DNA of 56,402 nucleotides from Sphacelaria rigidula (taxonomy: Eukaryota > Phaeophyceae > Sphacelariales), in contig CAXNAA020000004.1 of NCBI GenBank assembly GCA_964200075.2, forward strand, positions 1 through 56,402. The letters are read 5' to 3'. Positions 18,378-27,492 of this stretch are shown here, in pieces (position 1 is the first letter of the stretch; every line of letters starts with the position of its first letter). Under the pieces are notes generated by a model. The model saw only the letters and a list, made by a program, of their open reading frames with translations. It did not search any database and was not told the origin of the DNA. Made by a program: the position numbers and the translations under genes.

Positions 18378-18743
18378 ATGAAGGATATCAAGACCGTCGG
18401 TTCGCGAGCTAGTGTTTTCCACGGAAACGCCAAGCACACGTCGGGTGGACTCGAGAAGAGAGACCTCAAGATGAGCAAGAACGGGTCGGTCGTCTCCAAG
18501 AAGAACTCGGCCAGGGCGAAGCGGGAAGAATCCCCGCTCCTCAAGCTGTGGCGCCAGTCGGTGTTGTCTGTCTACAAGCAGGCAAAGTACCGCGGGAAGT
18601 TCGTGCCCATCAAGAAGGGAACCCCCTTCTACAAGGCTGTGAAGGCCGAGTACAAGATTCGCCTCGAGAAGGCCGGTTATTCGGTGGGTGGGAAGAAGAA
18701 AACCACGGCCAAGAAGCGGCGGATCAAGAACACCAAGCGCTAA
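18378..18743 (+). CDS. Small basic protein with KHTSGGLEKRDLK motif
   Basis: 121 aa, very rich in Lys and Arg. The segment GNAKHTSGGLEKRDLKMSKN then VSKKNSARAKR (residues 16-45) recalls a short conserved protein of many large algal and amoebal viruses, in which a (K/R)xTxGGLxKxDL motif precedes VSK(K/R). Basic KKKTTAKKRR at the end suggests DNA binding. Promoter-like TTATTATATTTACC precedes it. Confidence 0.75.
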   Translation: MKDIKTVGSRASVFHGNAKHTSGGLEKRDLKMSKNGSVVSKKNSARAKREESPLLKLWRQSVLSVYKQAKYRGKFVPIKKGTPFYKAVKAEYKIRLEKAGYSVGGKKKTTAKKRRIKNTKR

Positions 18744-18927
18744 ACTAAAAAGGAACAATAGAGTACACGAAATAACTTGAAATAACTCATAATAATAAAC
18801 AAACAACAAATTTCAGTAGAACCATTTTTGAACGTCAACAATGGGATGATCTCACGTATGATCGGGTGCAGCATTTGGTCACAACTAGCTCACCCCAAAC
18901 TTTCTCGCTTTTCTAACCCTAACAACC

Positions 18928-19695
18928 ATGAAGCTTCCCGATGCACCCCCCGCGAGCAAGACTTTTAAGAACGCCGTCGGCTCCGACATCCCCGAGGAAT
19001 TCGCCCTGGCCGCCAGGAAGGACATCGACGCCATTGAGAAGATGACTGAGAATGCCAAGGAGAAAGAAAACCTGACCAAGAAAGCCATGACTCGCCAGTA
19101 CGTAATCTGCGTCGACAAGTCGGGGTCCATGAGCTTCCCGGACAAGAACGGGAGGACCAGGTGGATGTCGGCGAAGATGGCGGTGGAAGCCCTCATCCCC
19201 GTCATCTTCAAGTACGACGCCGACGGATCGGTTCCTCTGTACCTCTTCGGGTCTCATGTGGACTTCGTAGGGGAGTGCACCAACCCCCAGCAGGTCGCCG
19301 AGGTCTTCGACAAGTACCAACCCGGCGGCACCACCAACCTCTCGGCCTGCCTCGAGGAGGCGATGGGAACTTACCTGGGTTCCAAGAGAGCCAACTACGA
19401 GGTCGTGCCCGGAACCACCTTCATCGTCCTCCTCGACGGAGGCGCCGACGACGCTGACGCCGTGAAGAGTGTAATGAAGAAATACGCCGACCCCAAGAAT
19501 GGGTTTGTCGCCAACCACACACAGGCGGCGATTTCCTTCGTTCAGATCGCTGACGACCCCACGGCTACCAAGTTCCTCCAAGGCCTGGACGACATGAATC
19601 CGCCGGAGACCGACATTTGTGACTGTGTGAAGGACGATTTGATCTACGAGAAGGGGGGGATCGACAAGCTGTTGACGAAAGCCATTTTTGACTAG
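18928..19695 (+). CDS. von Willebrand factor A domain protein
   Basis: 255 aa. The MIDAS metal site is complete: D63-K-S65-G-S67 (VDKSGSM), T135 in GGTTNL and D170 in LLDGGADD. About 60 helical residues precede the domain. The C-terminus ends in a Cys/Asp-rich linker (TDICDCVKDD). It is directly upstream of a SLATT-like gene, and the arrangement vWA, SLATT, unknown, SLATT is repeated in order on the plus strand. vWA domains bind partner proteins or assemble complexes; the target is not visible. Confidence 0.9.
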   Translation: MKLPDAPPASKTFKNAVGSDIPEEFALAARKDIDAIEKMTENAKEKENLTKKAMTRQYVICVDKSGSMSFPDKNGRTRWMSAKMAVEALIPVIFKYDADGSVPLYLFGSHVDFVGECTNPQQVAEVFDKYQPGGTTNLSACLEEAMGTYLGSKRANYEVVPGTTFIVLLDGGADDADAVKSVMKKYADPKNGFVANHTQAAISFVQIADDPTATKFLQGLDDMNPPETDICDCVKDDLIYEKGGIDKLLTKAIFD

Positions 19696-19777
19696 GCAGG
19701 AAATTTGTCGTTTGTAAGCTGAGAAAAATCATGTAGTTTGTTGAGATACCAGCGGCAATCAAGTAAGTTTCATCACA

Positions 19778-20305
19778 ATGTCCGAAGATCCTTTGAGCCA
19801 CAAGACCCAGGAGATTTTCATGTCGGCGTATGGCGCAGAATCCATGCAGGACGCTTTCGGAAAGATGGCGGACCTCCAGTTTAGGATGGTGAACGATGAC
19901 GACGACGAAGAGAAGAATCTGATTCCTAAAAGCTCAAACAATGCGTCTCCGAATTCGTCGTATTCCCTGTTGGAGTCGTGGTTGAGAAAGTGCAGCGCGA
20001 GGTCCCACGCTCACAGCGCAGCTTCGGTCATGTCCAACAGGATGTACAATCTAATTTCTATCCCAAAACTCGTTGCCGGAGGCGCCGCTGTCGCTCTATC
20101 TTTCTGGGCAACAAGCGACACGAACGGAGCTTCGCACGACGTTCGTGTTGCCGTCGCGGCCTTGTCAGCCATGTCCACCTTTCTCGATGGTCTTGTCCGA
20201 CTCTTCCGATTCTCCGAGCAAGAATTCCAACACAAGATGGCTTCCGGATTGTATTCCCAACTCTGTCGCAAAATCGAGGTCAACGTGTTCTCGTCTTCGC
20301 CGTAG
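19778..20305 (+). CDS. SLATT-like two-helix membrane protein 1
   Basis: 175 aa. LLESWLRKCSARSHAHSAAS (residues 64-83) followed by ISIPKLVAGGAAVALSFWA and the second hydrophobic helix fits the SLATT fold (polar amphipathic segment, then a pair of transmembrane helices). Charged DDDDEE lies ahead. SLATT proteins of prokaryotes are predicted pore-forming effectors linked to nucleotide-based signalling; whether this one does the same is inference. A paralogue follows at 20966. Confidence 0.6.
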   Translation: MSEDPLSHKTQEIFMSAYGAESMQDAFGKMADLQFRMVNDDDDEEKNLIPKSSNNASPNSSYSLLESWLRKCSARSHAHSAASVMSNRMYNLISIPKLVAGGAAVALSFWATSDTNGASHDVRVAVAALSAMSTFLDGLVRLFRFSEQEFQHKMASGLYSQLCRKIEVNVFSSSP

Positions 20306-20381
20306 ACTTCGATGCGCAACATGAACTCTCTCTTGGCAGAGATTTCGGTGCAATTCTCTCACATCCTCACATTCAGCCCAC

Positions 20382-20911
20382 ATGTCCAAGTTTCTAAATA
20401 CTAAAATATTGATCACTTCATACCTCATGTGCTACAGACTTTCCGCATTCGAAGTCGTTCGCGTGAACTGCGAAATGTTTCGAGAAACAGACGAGTCTGT
20501 CCTGCAGGCGTGGGAGGATGCCCACACGAGGATGCCGTTGTACGGATTCAGTGCCGAGGACGTCGTGGACGTTAATCTGAAGAAAACGTTCACGTCAAAC
20601 ATCCTCAACTACATGTACATGAACGTCCAAGGACTTCTCGACATGTTTCTCCTCGACACGAACCTGTGCGACGTCCCCGGACTCAAGGACGGCGCGTACC
20701 TCAAGAGGGATTCGTACTCGCAGGTCGAAAGTTTGACATCGTGAAAAAGTTTCGAATCTACGACCAGGATTCGTGCCGGGCGACAAGCAACTACCTTAGG
20801 GTGACCGCGAGCGTAGACGAATACCCCGGGCCGTGGATCGTTGCGGTAAGGGTTGACATGTGCCGCGTGCAGGGAGGGGCGGAAGTCCTCGTGGAAAGCA
20901 GGAACCGGTAA
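20382..20911 (+). CDS. Unknown protein interrupted by a frameshift
   Basis: Frame one runs 20382-20744 (MSKFLNTK to VESLTS). The second (open from 20666) carries a continuing protein: KFDIVKKFRIYDQDSC, then WIVAVRVDMCRVQGG, ending at 20911. The hand-over is near 20735 in GTCGAAAGTTTGAC and needs a -1 shift. The two parts read as one beta-rich, Cys-containing protein of about 175 aa. Function unknown. It sits between two SLATT-like genes. Confidence 0.6.
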
Positions 20912-20926
20912 CTTTTAGCTGTTTTT

Positions 20927-20937
20927 TATATATAATT
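20927..20937 (+). promoter_or_regulatory. TATA-like box
   Basis: TATATATAATT, about 29 nt upstream of the ATG at 20966. One of several A/T boxes in the same position relative to start codons. Confidence 0.35.
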
Positions 20938-20965
20938 CAAGCGAAAGCAACCTAAACTTTCACCC

Positions 20966-21676
20966 ATGGCAGAGAAAATAGACATGGAACCTGTGAACGA
21001 CACCGAACTCAGGACCGTGGACATTGAGAACCTCGGGGCAACCGCCGACAACATTTTTGGGAGTGTGCATGGAAACAAACTCATGGCACAGGCAAGCGAA
21101 AAGATCGCGGAATTGGCGAAAAAAGACTCCGCCAAGCAAGACTCCGCCAACCAGAACACGGGGCTGGAGATCACAACGAACGCGCGGCTAAGCAGGTTCG
21201 AGGCTGAGAAGATTTTCGCGAATGGGTGGAGCAATACTAGCCTAGACCTCCTCGAGGCGCTGTACGCCGAATGCAAGAAGAAGACCATCGCCTACGCGGA
21301 CGCCGCCCGTGAAAGCAGGAAGAAGCACCGTATGTTGTCGATCCCGTCTCTCATCATCGCTAGCGCCGCCACGGCCACGTCTTTCTTCGCCGCGGGAAGC
21401 GAGTGTGGGCAACAGGATGATGACTCGGAAGCACTGAAGGTGGTCGTCGCGATGCTGACGTCAGTGACTGCGGTTCTCGCCGGAGTCGCCGCCCTCTACT
21501 CTTTCGACTCGAAAACCACCGCCTGCATTGCGGCCAGCGGAAGCTTCGACTCCCTGGCAAAGAAGACCCAGATCCAGATCTACCTAACGAACGAGCTCCG
21601 CGGACCCGTCGAGGTTGTCATTAACGACGTCTCGGCAGAGTTCTGCCACCTTACCAACACGTCGCCTCTTCTCTAA
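20966..21676 (+). CDS. SLATT-like two-helix membrane protein 2
   Basis: 236 aa. LLEALYAECKKKTIAYADAA (residues 94-113), then MLSIPSLIIASAATATSFF and a second hydrophobic helix VVAMLTSVTAVLAGVAALYS match the SLATT arrangement. Before the domain is an acidic, Ala/Lys-rich lead of about 90 residues. Similar to the protein at 19778, with the same IPSL/IPKL start of the first membrane helix, so the pair look like paralogues. Confidence 0.6.
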   Translation: MAEKIDMEPVNDTELRTVDIENLGATADNIFGSVHGNKLMAQASEKIAELAKKDSAKQDSANQNTGLEITTNARLSRFEAEKIFANGWSNTSLDLLEALYAECKKKTIAYADAARESRKKHRMLSIPSLIIASAATATSFFAAGSECGQQDDDSEALKVVVAMLTSVTAVLAGVAALYSFDSKTTACIAASGSFDSLAKKTQIQIYLTNELRGPVEVVINDVSAEFCHLTNTSPLL

Positions 21677-21718
21677 TTTATTTCTTTAGAGCCATCAACA
21701 CAGAGAACAAAAACAGCA

Positions 21719-22528
21719 ATGGGGAACGTCTGCCGGCCTACAAAACACCGGGACATCGCTCCTCAAAACATTAAGACCATTAGAATACCTTGTGAAGAAT
21801 TCCCCAGCCACAACAAGGTGTTGGATGACTACGTTTTCGACGACAACGTATTAGAGAACTACATTAGAGGCGAAAACGATGTCGCGAAAATGTTGACTGA
21901 AGCGGGATCCTCTTTCTTAGCCAAGAGACGAGGTAGTGACGATGCGTTTCCGGAAAGTCCGCCACAGCTGGAGCCGATGTATTTCCGGGGAGCCGTTGCG
22001 CTACCATCAGATTCCTTTTCGATGTCAGATTCCGATTCGATGTCATATTCCAAATCGATACCGTCGCTGTCTTCTAGGAAGTCCCATGATCGCTCATTCT
22101 TCAAAAATTTCGGATTCAATATCCAAAATCCACGGCCGTACCCGTTTTGTTTTCGAAACAACAAAATACCAAGAGGATCTTCACGCTGTTTCGATTCCGA
22201 TGCTGGATCCCACGCGTCTTACAGTTCGGAATCAAATATTCTCAGTTTGGTACTCAACACGCCTCCGTCCTACAAAAACGCAAATTTTTATTGTTCACCT
22301 CTGTCATCCCCATTCCCCACACCATCCCAGCCACCTACGCCCATAGTCCACAAAACGTTCTGGACTAACATGGACGACAGAGACTCCGAGTATTCTTCAG
22401 CGTCTAATGGCTCGCAAGACTTTGATAAAACAAAGTGGATTTGGGATCCAAGAGATGCGCAACCTCGAGCACCACCACCGAAACACCCACAGGTTACTCC
22501 CATTGTGAGCGAGACGAAGAAGCCTTGA
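21719..22528 (+). CDS. Unknown disordered protein with lipidation-like start
   Basis: 269 aa. MGNVC at the start suggests myristoylation at G2 and palmitoylation at C5. The body is low in structure: Ser/Asp runs (SDSDSMSYS) and many Pro-rich segments. No known domain. It ends 34 nt inside the convergent NADAR gene. Confidence 0.65.
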   Translation: MGNVCRPTKHRDIAPQNIKTIRIPCEEFPSHNKVLDDYVFDDNVLENYIRGENDVAKMLTEAGSSFLAKRRGSDDAFPESPPQLEPMYFRGAVALPSDSFSMSDSDSMSYSKSIPSLSSRKSHDRSFFKNFGFNIQNPRPYPFCFRNNKIPRGSSRCFDSDAGSHASYSSESNILSLVLNTPPSYKNANFYCSPLSSPFPTPSQPPTPIVHKTFWTNMDDRDSEYSSASNGSQDFDKTKWIWDPRDAQPRAPPPKHPQVTPIVSETKKP

Positions 22529-23634
22529 TGTTCGATACCAAGGCATCCCTGGTTAGTCTCAACGACCGGTCGAGTCCTTCGAAATCTTCACCAGGGTTTC
22601 GGTACAAGGTGAGTTCATGGTTCCCCGTGCGGACAAGAAACTCGGCGGCGTCGTTGTTGGTCGCTTCGGAAAACTTGGCCATGTTGGCCGCCGTCAACAA
22701 CGAAGCACGCGTATTTCGCCATTGCCGAGCCCCGGCTTTACTTTGCTTGAGGCTTCTTCTCAAGCTCTTCGTCGCCAATTTCTCCAAGCTGGGCGTGGTC
22801 TTGATGAGTTGAGGTGACAGTTTCATGACAAACAGTCTCATGTCGAGGTCGCCGTGCGCGGATGCTTTTTGCGCGAACATGAATTGTGACACGGAATAGA
22901 AAGTCTCTCCTCCGTAGACAAAGGGGAAAGCCGTGGAGATTGCGGACAAGAGACTCAACATCTACCACATGGTTGTCATGCACACTCGCCGGAGACTCAT
23001 CATCTAACACATGGTTGTCATGCACCCTCGCCGGAGACTCATCACCTAACACATGGTTGTCATGCACACTCGGAGAAGACTCAGCGTCTACCACATGGTT
23101 GTCATGCACACTCGGAGAAGACTCAGCGTCTACCACATGCTCGTCATGCACACTCGGAGAAGAGTCAATGTCTACCACATGGTTGTCATGCACACTCGGA
23201 GAAGACTCAGCGTCTACCACATGCTCGTCATGTACCCTCGGAGAAGACTCAGCGTCTACCACATGGTTGTCATGCACACTCGGAGAAGAGTCAATGTCTA
23301 CCACATGGTTGTCATGCACACTCGGAGAAGAGTCAACATTTACCACATGGTCGTCATGCACACTTGGCGGAGACTCATCACCTAACACATGGTCTTCATG
23401 CACCCTATCCGGAACGGGAAATGGCACGCGTTGGTCGGGCGAGATTTTGGATAAGAAGGGAAACACGTATTTCGGCATGATGAATGTCGTGGATTTGTTT
23501 TTGGACCTCCTCTTGGATTTCTTTTTACACCTGCGACGACAGGTTTTGACGCATTTCTTGGAGGATTTCTTTTTGGTGGTGCACGTTTTTACGCATGTTT
23601 TAAAACACGCTTTCTTGCGGGGCGTTTTTGACAT
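22494..23634 (-). CDS. Basic head, VHDNHVVD repeats and NADAR domain; frameshifted
   Basis: The first frame (22738-23634) starts with a Lys/Cys-rich head (KTCVKTC, KKCVKTCRRRCKKK), then about twelve copies of a 12-residue repeat (SSPSVHDNHVVD with variants). At about 22955 the protein continues in a different frame (22494-22961). That part reads as a NADAR (YbiA-like) domain: LLSAISTAFPFVYGG, SVSQFMFAQKA, RQWRNTR, AKFSEA and FLVRTGN. It lacks a clear end motif (NLLG). NADAR proteins can reverse guanine ADP-ribosylation of DNA in bacteria. The second NADAR gene (33.7 kb) has the same head-repeat-NADAR order. This break is +1 in direction. Confidence 0.72.
22963..23400. repeat. Coding minisatellite, 36-bp unit
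   Basis: Twelve or so 36-bp units in coding frame, translated as DESPASVHDNHVVD, AESSPSVHDNHVV, DIDSSPSVHDNHVV and similar. The in-frame unit length suggests the repeat is kept as protein, unlike array A. Confidence 0.9.
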
Positions 23635-23638
23635 TGGG

Positions 23639-23648
23639 ATATATATAG
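23639..23648. promoter_or_regulatory. TATATATA box in a divergent promoter
   Basis: Lies in the 100-nt gap between the start of the repeat/NADAR gene (23634) and the RING-ankyrin gene (23735). It could serve the minus-strand gene. Not tested. Confidence 0.35.
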
Positions 23649-23734
23649 TTACATTTGTACATACATTTTAATATCAATGCACTGGTGCGTTGGAAAATCT
23701 GTCTTTTAAATTCATTGCCTGGTTCAAAAAAACC

Positions 23735-24796
23735 ATGGGAGATAACTCCACCGACGTGTGCGTGGTCTGCCAGGACCCTTTTGACGACGAGACCCCAACG
23801 GCAACTACCCCCTGCAACCACACTCTACATTCTACATGCTTCCTTTCGGCAGCGCTAGCATCCGATCGATGCCCCGTGTGCCGAGCGAATCTGTACCCAC
23901 AAGAGGATAATAACCACCACAACAATAGCAACACCCTTAACGACAGCCATTCCATCGAGATTGACATCACGTCAACAATTGGAGAAGACACGTTTCGGTC
24001 TATACAAGAGCAGGTTTCCAGACTGAGGAACTCTCGATTGGGGGCAGAGAATGACGAGGAGAGGGAAGAAGGCGAGATCAGCATCATCGAGATCAACGAA
24101 CCTCCGAGCTTACGGCGAAGTAGGTTGACTCTCTCAGCCTTCAATGCCTGCAGAGACGGAAACCTCGAAGAAGTCCGGCGTTTGGTGAACACCAACGACT
24201 TCATAAGCACGGTGGAGGACGACTCCTTTGACACTCTCCTTCACCGAGCGATATTTTCCGAGCACGAAGCCCTGATTCGGTTCCTCATACACGAAGCAGC
24301 GATCCCCGTGAACTCCATCAATAACTTCAGGATGACCCCGCTTCACTACGCTGTTTCGTCGGGCGTGAGCATTCCGACACTTCTCTTGAACTGCGGGGCC
24401 TTCGTTGACGCACAGGATTCGGCAGGGAAGACACCTCTCATGTCTGCTTGCGGCTACAACAACACTGAAGTCGCGAAGTTGTTGCATGACAGGGGGGCTT
24501 CGACAAGGACGTTCGATGGGAGCGGAGAGACGTGCATGCACTACGCGGCTCGGGGGAAGTGCCTGACCGTCCTCAGGTTTTTGCTGAGACAAACAAGAGC
24601 AGACGCCAACGCGCCCAACTTCCTCGACGAAACACCGCTGCACCTTGCGTGCGCTTCCGGGAGCCACACGGCCGTGAGATTCCTCTTAGAGGCTGGAGCA
24701 GACCCCACGACGAAGACGAAGTCAGGAAAGACAGCTTTGCATTACGTCCCGCGAGAAAACACTAGGCTACCGCTACTTCTCGATCGCCACACGTGA
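23735..24796 (+). CDS. RING-H2 and ankyrin-repeat protein (E3 ligase-like)
   Basis: 353 aa from the ATG at 23735. RING-H2 residues: C9, C12, C27, H29, H32, C35, C46 and C49. A linker with Asp/Glu follows; from about residue 135 there are six ankyrin repeats, including FRMTPLHYAVSSG, AGKTPLMSACGYNN and DETPLHLACASGSHTAV. RING domains recruit E2 enzymes and ankyrin repeats bind substrates, so this is a likely viral ubiquitin ligase. The TTG-started extension upstream is ignored. Confidence 0.9.
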   Translation: MGDNSTDVCVVCQDPFDDETPTATTPCNHTLHSTCFLSAALASDRCPVCRANLYPQEDNNHHNNSNTLNDSHSIEIDITSTIGEDTFRSIQEQVSRLRNSRLGAENDEEREEGEISIIEINEPPSLRRSRLTLSAFNACRDGNLEEVRRLVNTNDFISTVEDDSFDTLLHRAIFSEHEALIRFLIHEAAIPVNSINNFRMTPLHYAVSSGVSIPTLLLNCGAFVDAQDSAGKTPLMSACGYNNTEVAKLLHDRGASTRTFDGSGETCMHYAARGKCLTVLRFLLRQTRADANAPNFLDETPLHLACASGSHTAVRFLLEAGADPTTKTKSGKTALHYVPRENTRLPLLLDRHT

Positions 24797-24817
24797 TTTC
24801 GGAGGACGCGTTTGTTT

Positions 24818-25039
24818 TTATTTTGGAAAACACGACATGCACGACCTACCCCTCTCGACAAGGCTCTCGACAAGACAGGATGTTTTTTCCATTAGGGGCA
24901 AGCCCTCTGTGTGACCTATGGATACCCTGGACTCGTTTAGAACCACGAGGCAATTGTCACAGCGTGGCTGACGATACTCTCGTAAGTTCTGGAAACAATT
25001 CCTGCAGAAGGCGTGTGTCATCCTTCTCAGCTTCGGCAT
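24818..25039 (-). CDS. Small Cys-rich protein, possible zinc finger
   Basis: 73 aa with FCRNC and CDNC spaced by 14 residues, a partial treble-clef or RING-like pattern, and a third CMSC near the end. Convergent with the RING-ankyrin gene. Weak evidence: no upstream motif, and the coding potential is inferred only from the paired Cys. Confidence 0.4.
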   Translation of the reverse strand: MPKLRRMTHAFCRNCFQNLREYRQPRCDNCLVVLNESRVSIGHTEGLPLMEKTSCLVESLVERGRSCMSCFPK

Positions 25040-25726
25040 GTTAAGTTAGGTAAGACGTTGAAAGGACAAGATAATTAATATCACGGGTTCAACAACTTCG
25101 GGTCTTCTTTGACACGGGTCGCTCTTAGTTCTTGACTTCCCCTGCCGAGTCACAGGGCGGTTATGGATTCGAAGTCAACGACGGCGACATGTGTACCTAG
25201 GTTCATGCTGTGTCGTGGGGATGGGTCGTAGACAACATCGACGACAATGTCAAGGATGCCAAGGATGCCAAGGATGCCAACATGAAGATCAAGTGGACAA
25301 GGAAGACGAAGCCGAAACCGTTGTTGCTTGACGTTTGGTCTCGAACGAAGGAGGCCGGCAAGTAATTCGTTTATATTTTTTGCGTATTTTTTCGCCCCAC
25401 CCCAGTCACTCTTCACCATGCAATTCGAGCTATTTCAAGTTAGCGCCAACGGCCTTTGGATAGTCGCTACTCTCCAGCACGCTGTGCGCTTATGGAGAGC
25501 TTCCCCGGATTCCATATTTTTGCAGTTTTAGGTGTGGGCGTCTCCGCTGGGAGGACTCCAGGGTTGCTTGGGTGAAACTCCCGGACAGGCTGGTGTTTGT
25601 CCTCGTGCTCCTGGCCGCTACCGATGTTGATGATGGTTCGGCCGCTTCACGCCATGTTGCTGGTTCTTACGGCCTTCCAAATCATGAGGTAGAGGGATAT
25701 ATTATGTTAAGTAAGGTTACAAGGTC
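25040..25726. other. Gene-poor spacer
   Basis: About 690 nt with no convincing gene. A 9-bp AAGGATGCC repeat sits at 25250-25280, and short frames are broken on both strands. It may contain a decayed gene, as several Trp/Pro-rich frames near 25530-25640 look protein-like but stop. Confidence 0.5.
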
Positions 25727-25740
25727 TATATAAATATATT
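25727..25740 (+). promoter_or_regulatory. TATA-like promoter of the structural gene
   Basis: TATATAAATATATT ends 2 nt before ATG 25743. The very short distance to the start resembles late promoters of large viruses. Confidence 0.45.
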
Positions 25741-25742
25741 TC

Positions 25743-27395
25743 ATGTCTTCCGCGATGTCTACTGGCGTAAACGGAGACGTTCGAGACGAAACCACGGACC
25801 ACTACATCAGTATCTCTTCGTCCGCGAGAGACAAGTCAACTTTCACGTCGTCCGATGACTGCGAGGTGACGTTCGACGAGATGAGGAACGTCAGCGGGAT
25901 AAGCCTTGTAAATTTTGAGATCCCTCACACGAGGTATGCCATTGATAAGACAAACAACACATTCTACATCTCGGAGAAGATTTCGGAGGGCGTGTTCAAC
26001 TTCTTTGGGCTCAAGGCCGGAACCGGTGGTTACACCATAGGAAACCTTGCCGTTTCGCTCGAGTTGTCCCAAAACTGCCCGATCGTGTACAACGCGGACA
26101 CCGTCTTGACGAACACTTACAACTTCGTAACCTCCTCGAGCTTCGGCAAGGTAGCCGTTGTCTCGTCGGGAGACGTCGAGTACAACATCCATGTTTGCAC
26201 CGAAACCCTCCAGGTGAAACAGTTTGCCATTGAGTCTCCCACGAAGGCCACGGTCACGTTCCTCCCGCCTTTTGAGTATATCGTAGCTCCGGGAGCCCTC
26301 CTCACCCTCAACCTACACAACATGGTTGACAGAGAGGTACAAGTCATTGACACCCCAGCTCCCAGGACCGTCACCATCATCGGAGACTTCGGATCCTTTG
26401 TCGACTCCGATGTGGACCTCTAGAGGTCGTACATGGTTCCCTACTCGGCCACGAACCCCCTCGCCGAGGTCGCCGGCTTCGGGCTTGTGGATCTCGAGAC
26501 CTCGAGAAACACAAAGTTTGATGTCCTCGCGCTGCAATCCCCCTTCGGGACACAGGTGGAGGACGACACTGCTACCCCAATGGTTCTTGTCAACTTCCCA
26601 ATCTTCGTTTCCACCGACGACAATGTCGTTATTTCGGGTGCCGCAGGCTTTATGGGAAACACCAACTTGACAGTGGGCACGACTCACGACGACACCCACT
26701 TCGAGGTAAACGTGGACGTGTCGACGCTTTTCGCCGGGACCTCCGTCCGTGTTCATAAAGACGGTGGTAGCACTTTTGACGTACAAGAAATCAGTGTCGT
26801 CGAAGTCATCGGTAACGGAGTCATGGCTTCCGTCACGACAGCATCACCCGTTGACTATTCTGCCGATGACGTCGTGACCTTCTCTGGCCTAACGTCGCCC
26901 GAATGGTTGCACGAAGAAAACGTGCCGCAGATCGATGTCGTATCCGTGGACGTGTCGACGACGACGTTCTACGTTACCTTCACGTACCCGACGAAGACCT
27001 CTTTCGAGGAAGGTGGGACATTCATATCTCCGACGAATAGTCTGACGGGAATTCCTACCACGTACCTCAGCCCCAACAGGTTCGATCTCAGCAGGGGTAG
27101 GCGTGTTCTTCTTTGCAGGGCCTCCATCGACGGCAAGGACCTGGGGTCAACACACATCCCAAACGACCGAACGACCTTCTTTGGCAGGATTCAGCTCTTC
27201 TCTGGCGCGGATCTTGTCAACTTCCTCAACGTGAATCAAGCGGTAGGTCACCACAAGTTCACGAGCATTGTGAAGAGACTCCGGGCAATACGCTTCCGAT
27301 TCTACAACGAAGACGGGATCCCCTACAAGTTCATCGGTGTCGAGTACACCCTCTTCCTCAAGATTGTAACACACGACTCCAACACTGGCTTGTAA
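25743..27395 (+). CDS. Beta-rich structural protein with an in-frame TAG
   Basis: Two frames in the same register: 25743-26423 and 26424-27395. A TAG at 26421-26423 separates them; the continuation is RSYMVPYSATNPLAE, with no other stop for 320 codons. N-terminus has TDHYISISSSARDKS and ISLVNFEIPHTRYAI, as in large-virus capsid-associated proteins of the DUF5901-like type. The second part has IPTTYLSPNRFDLSRGRRVL and HHKFTSIVKRLRAIRFRFYN, typical of the C-terminal fold. Likely a minor capsid or tail-like protein. A single base change, a read error or readthrough would explain the stop. Confidence 0.82.
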
Positions 27396-27492
27396 GATAA
27401 CGCAAGCTAACGAACTAAAAACATGTTTCATTTTTATTTTATGTTTGTCCCTACGTAATATAGGAATCTGTACCCACAACCCACAAGTCACC

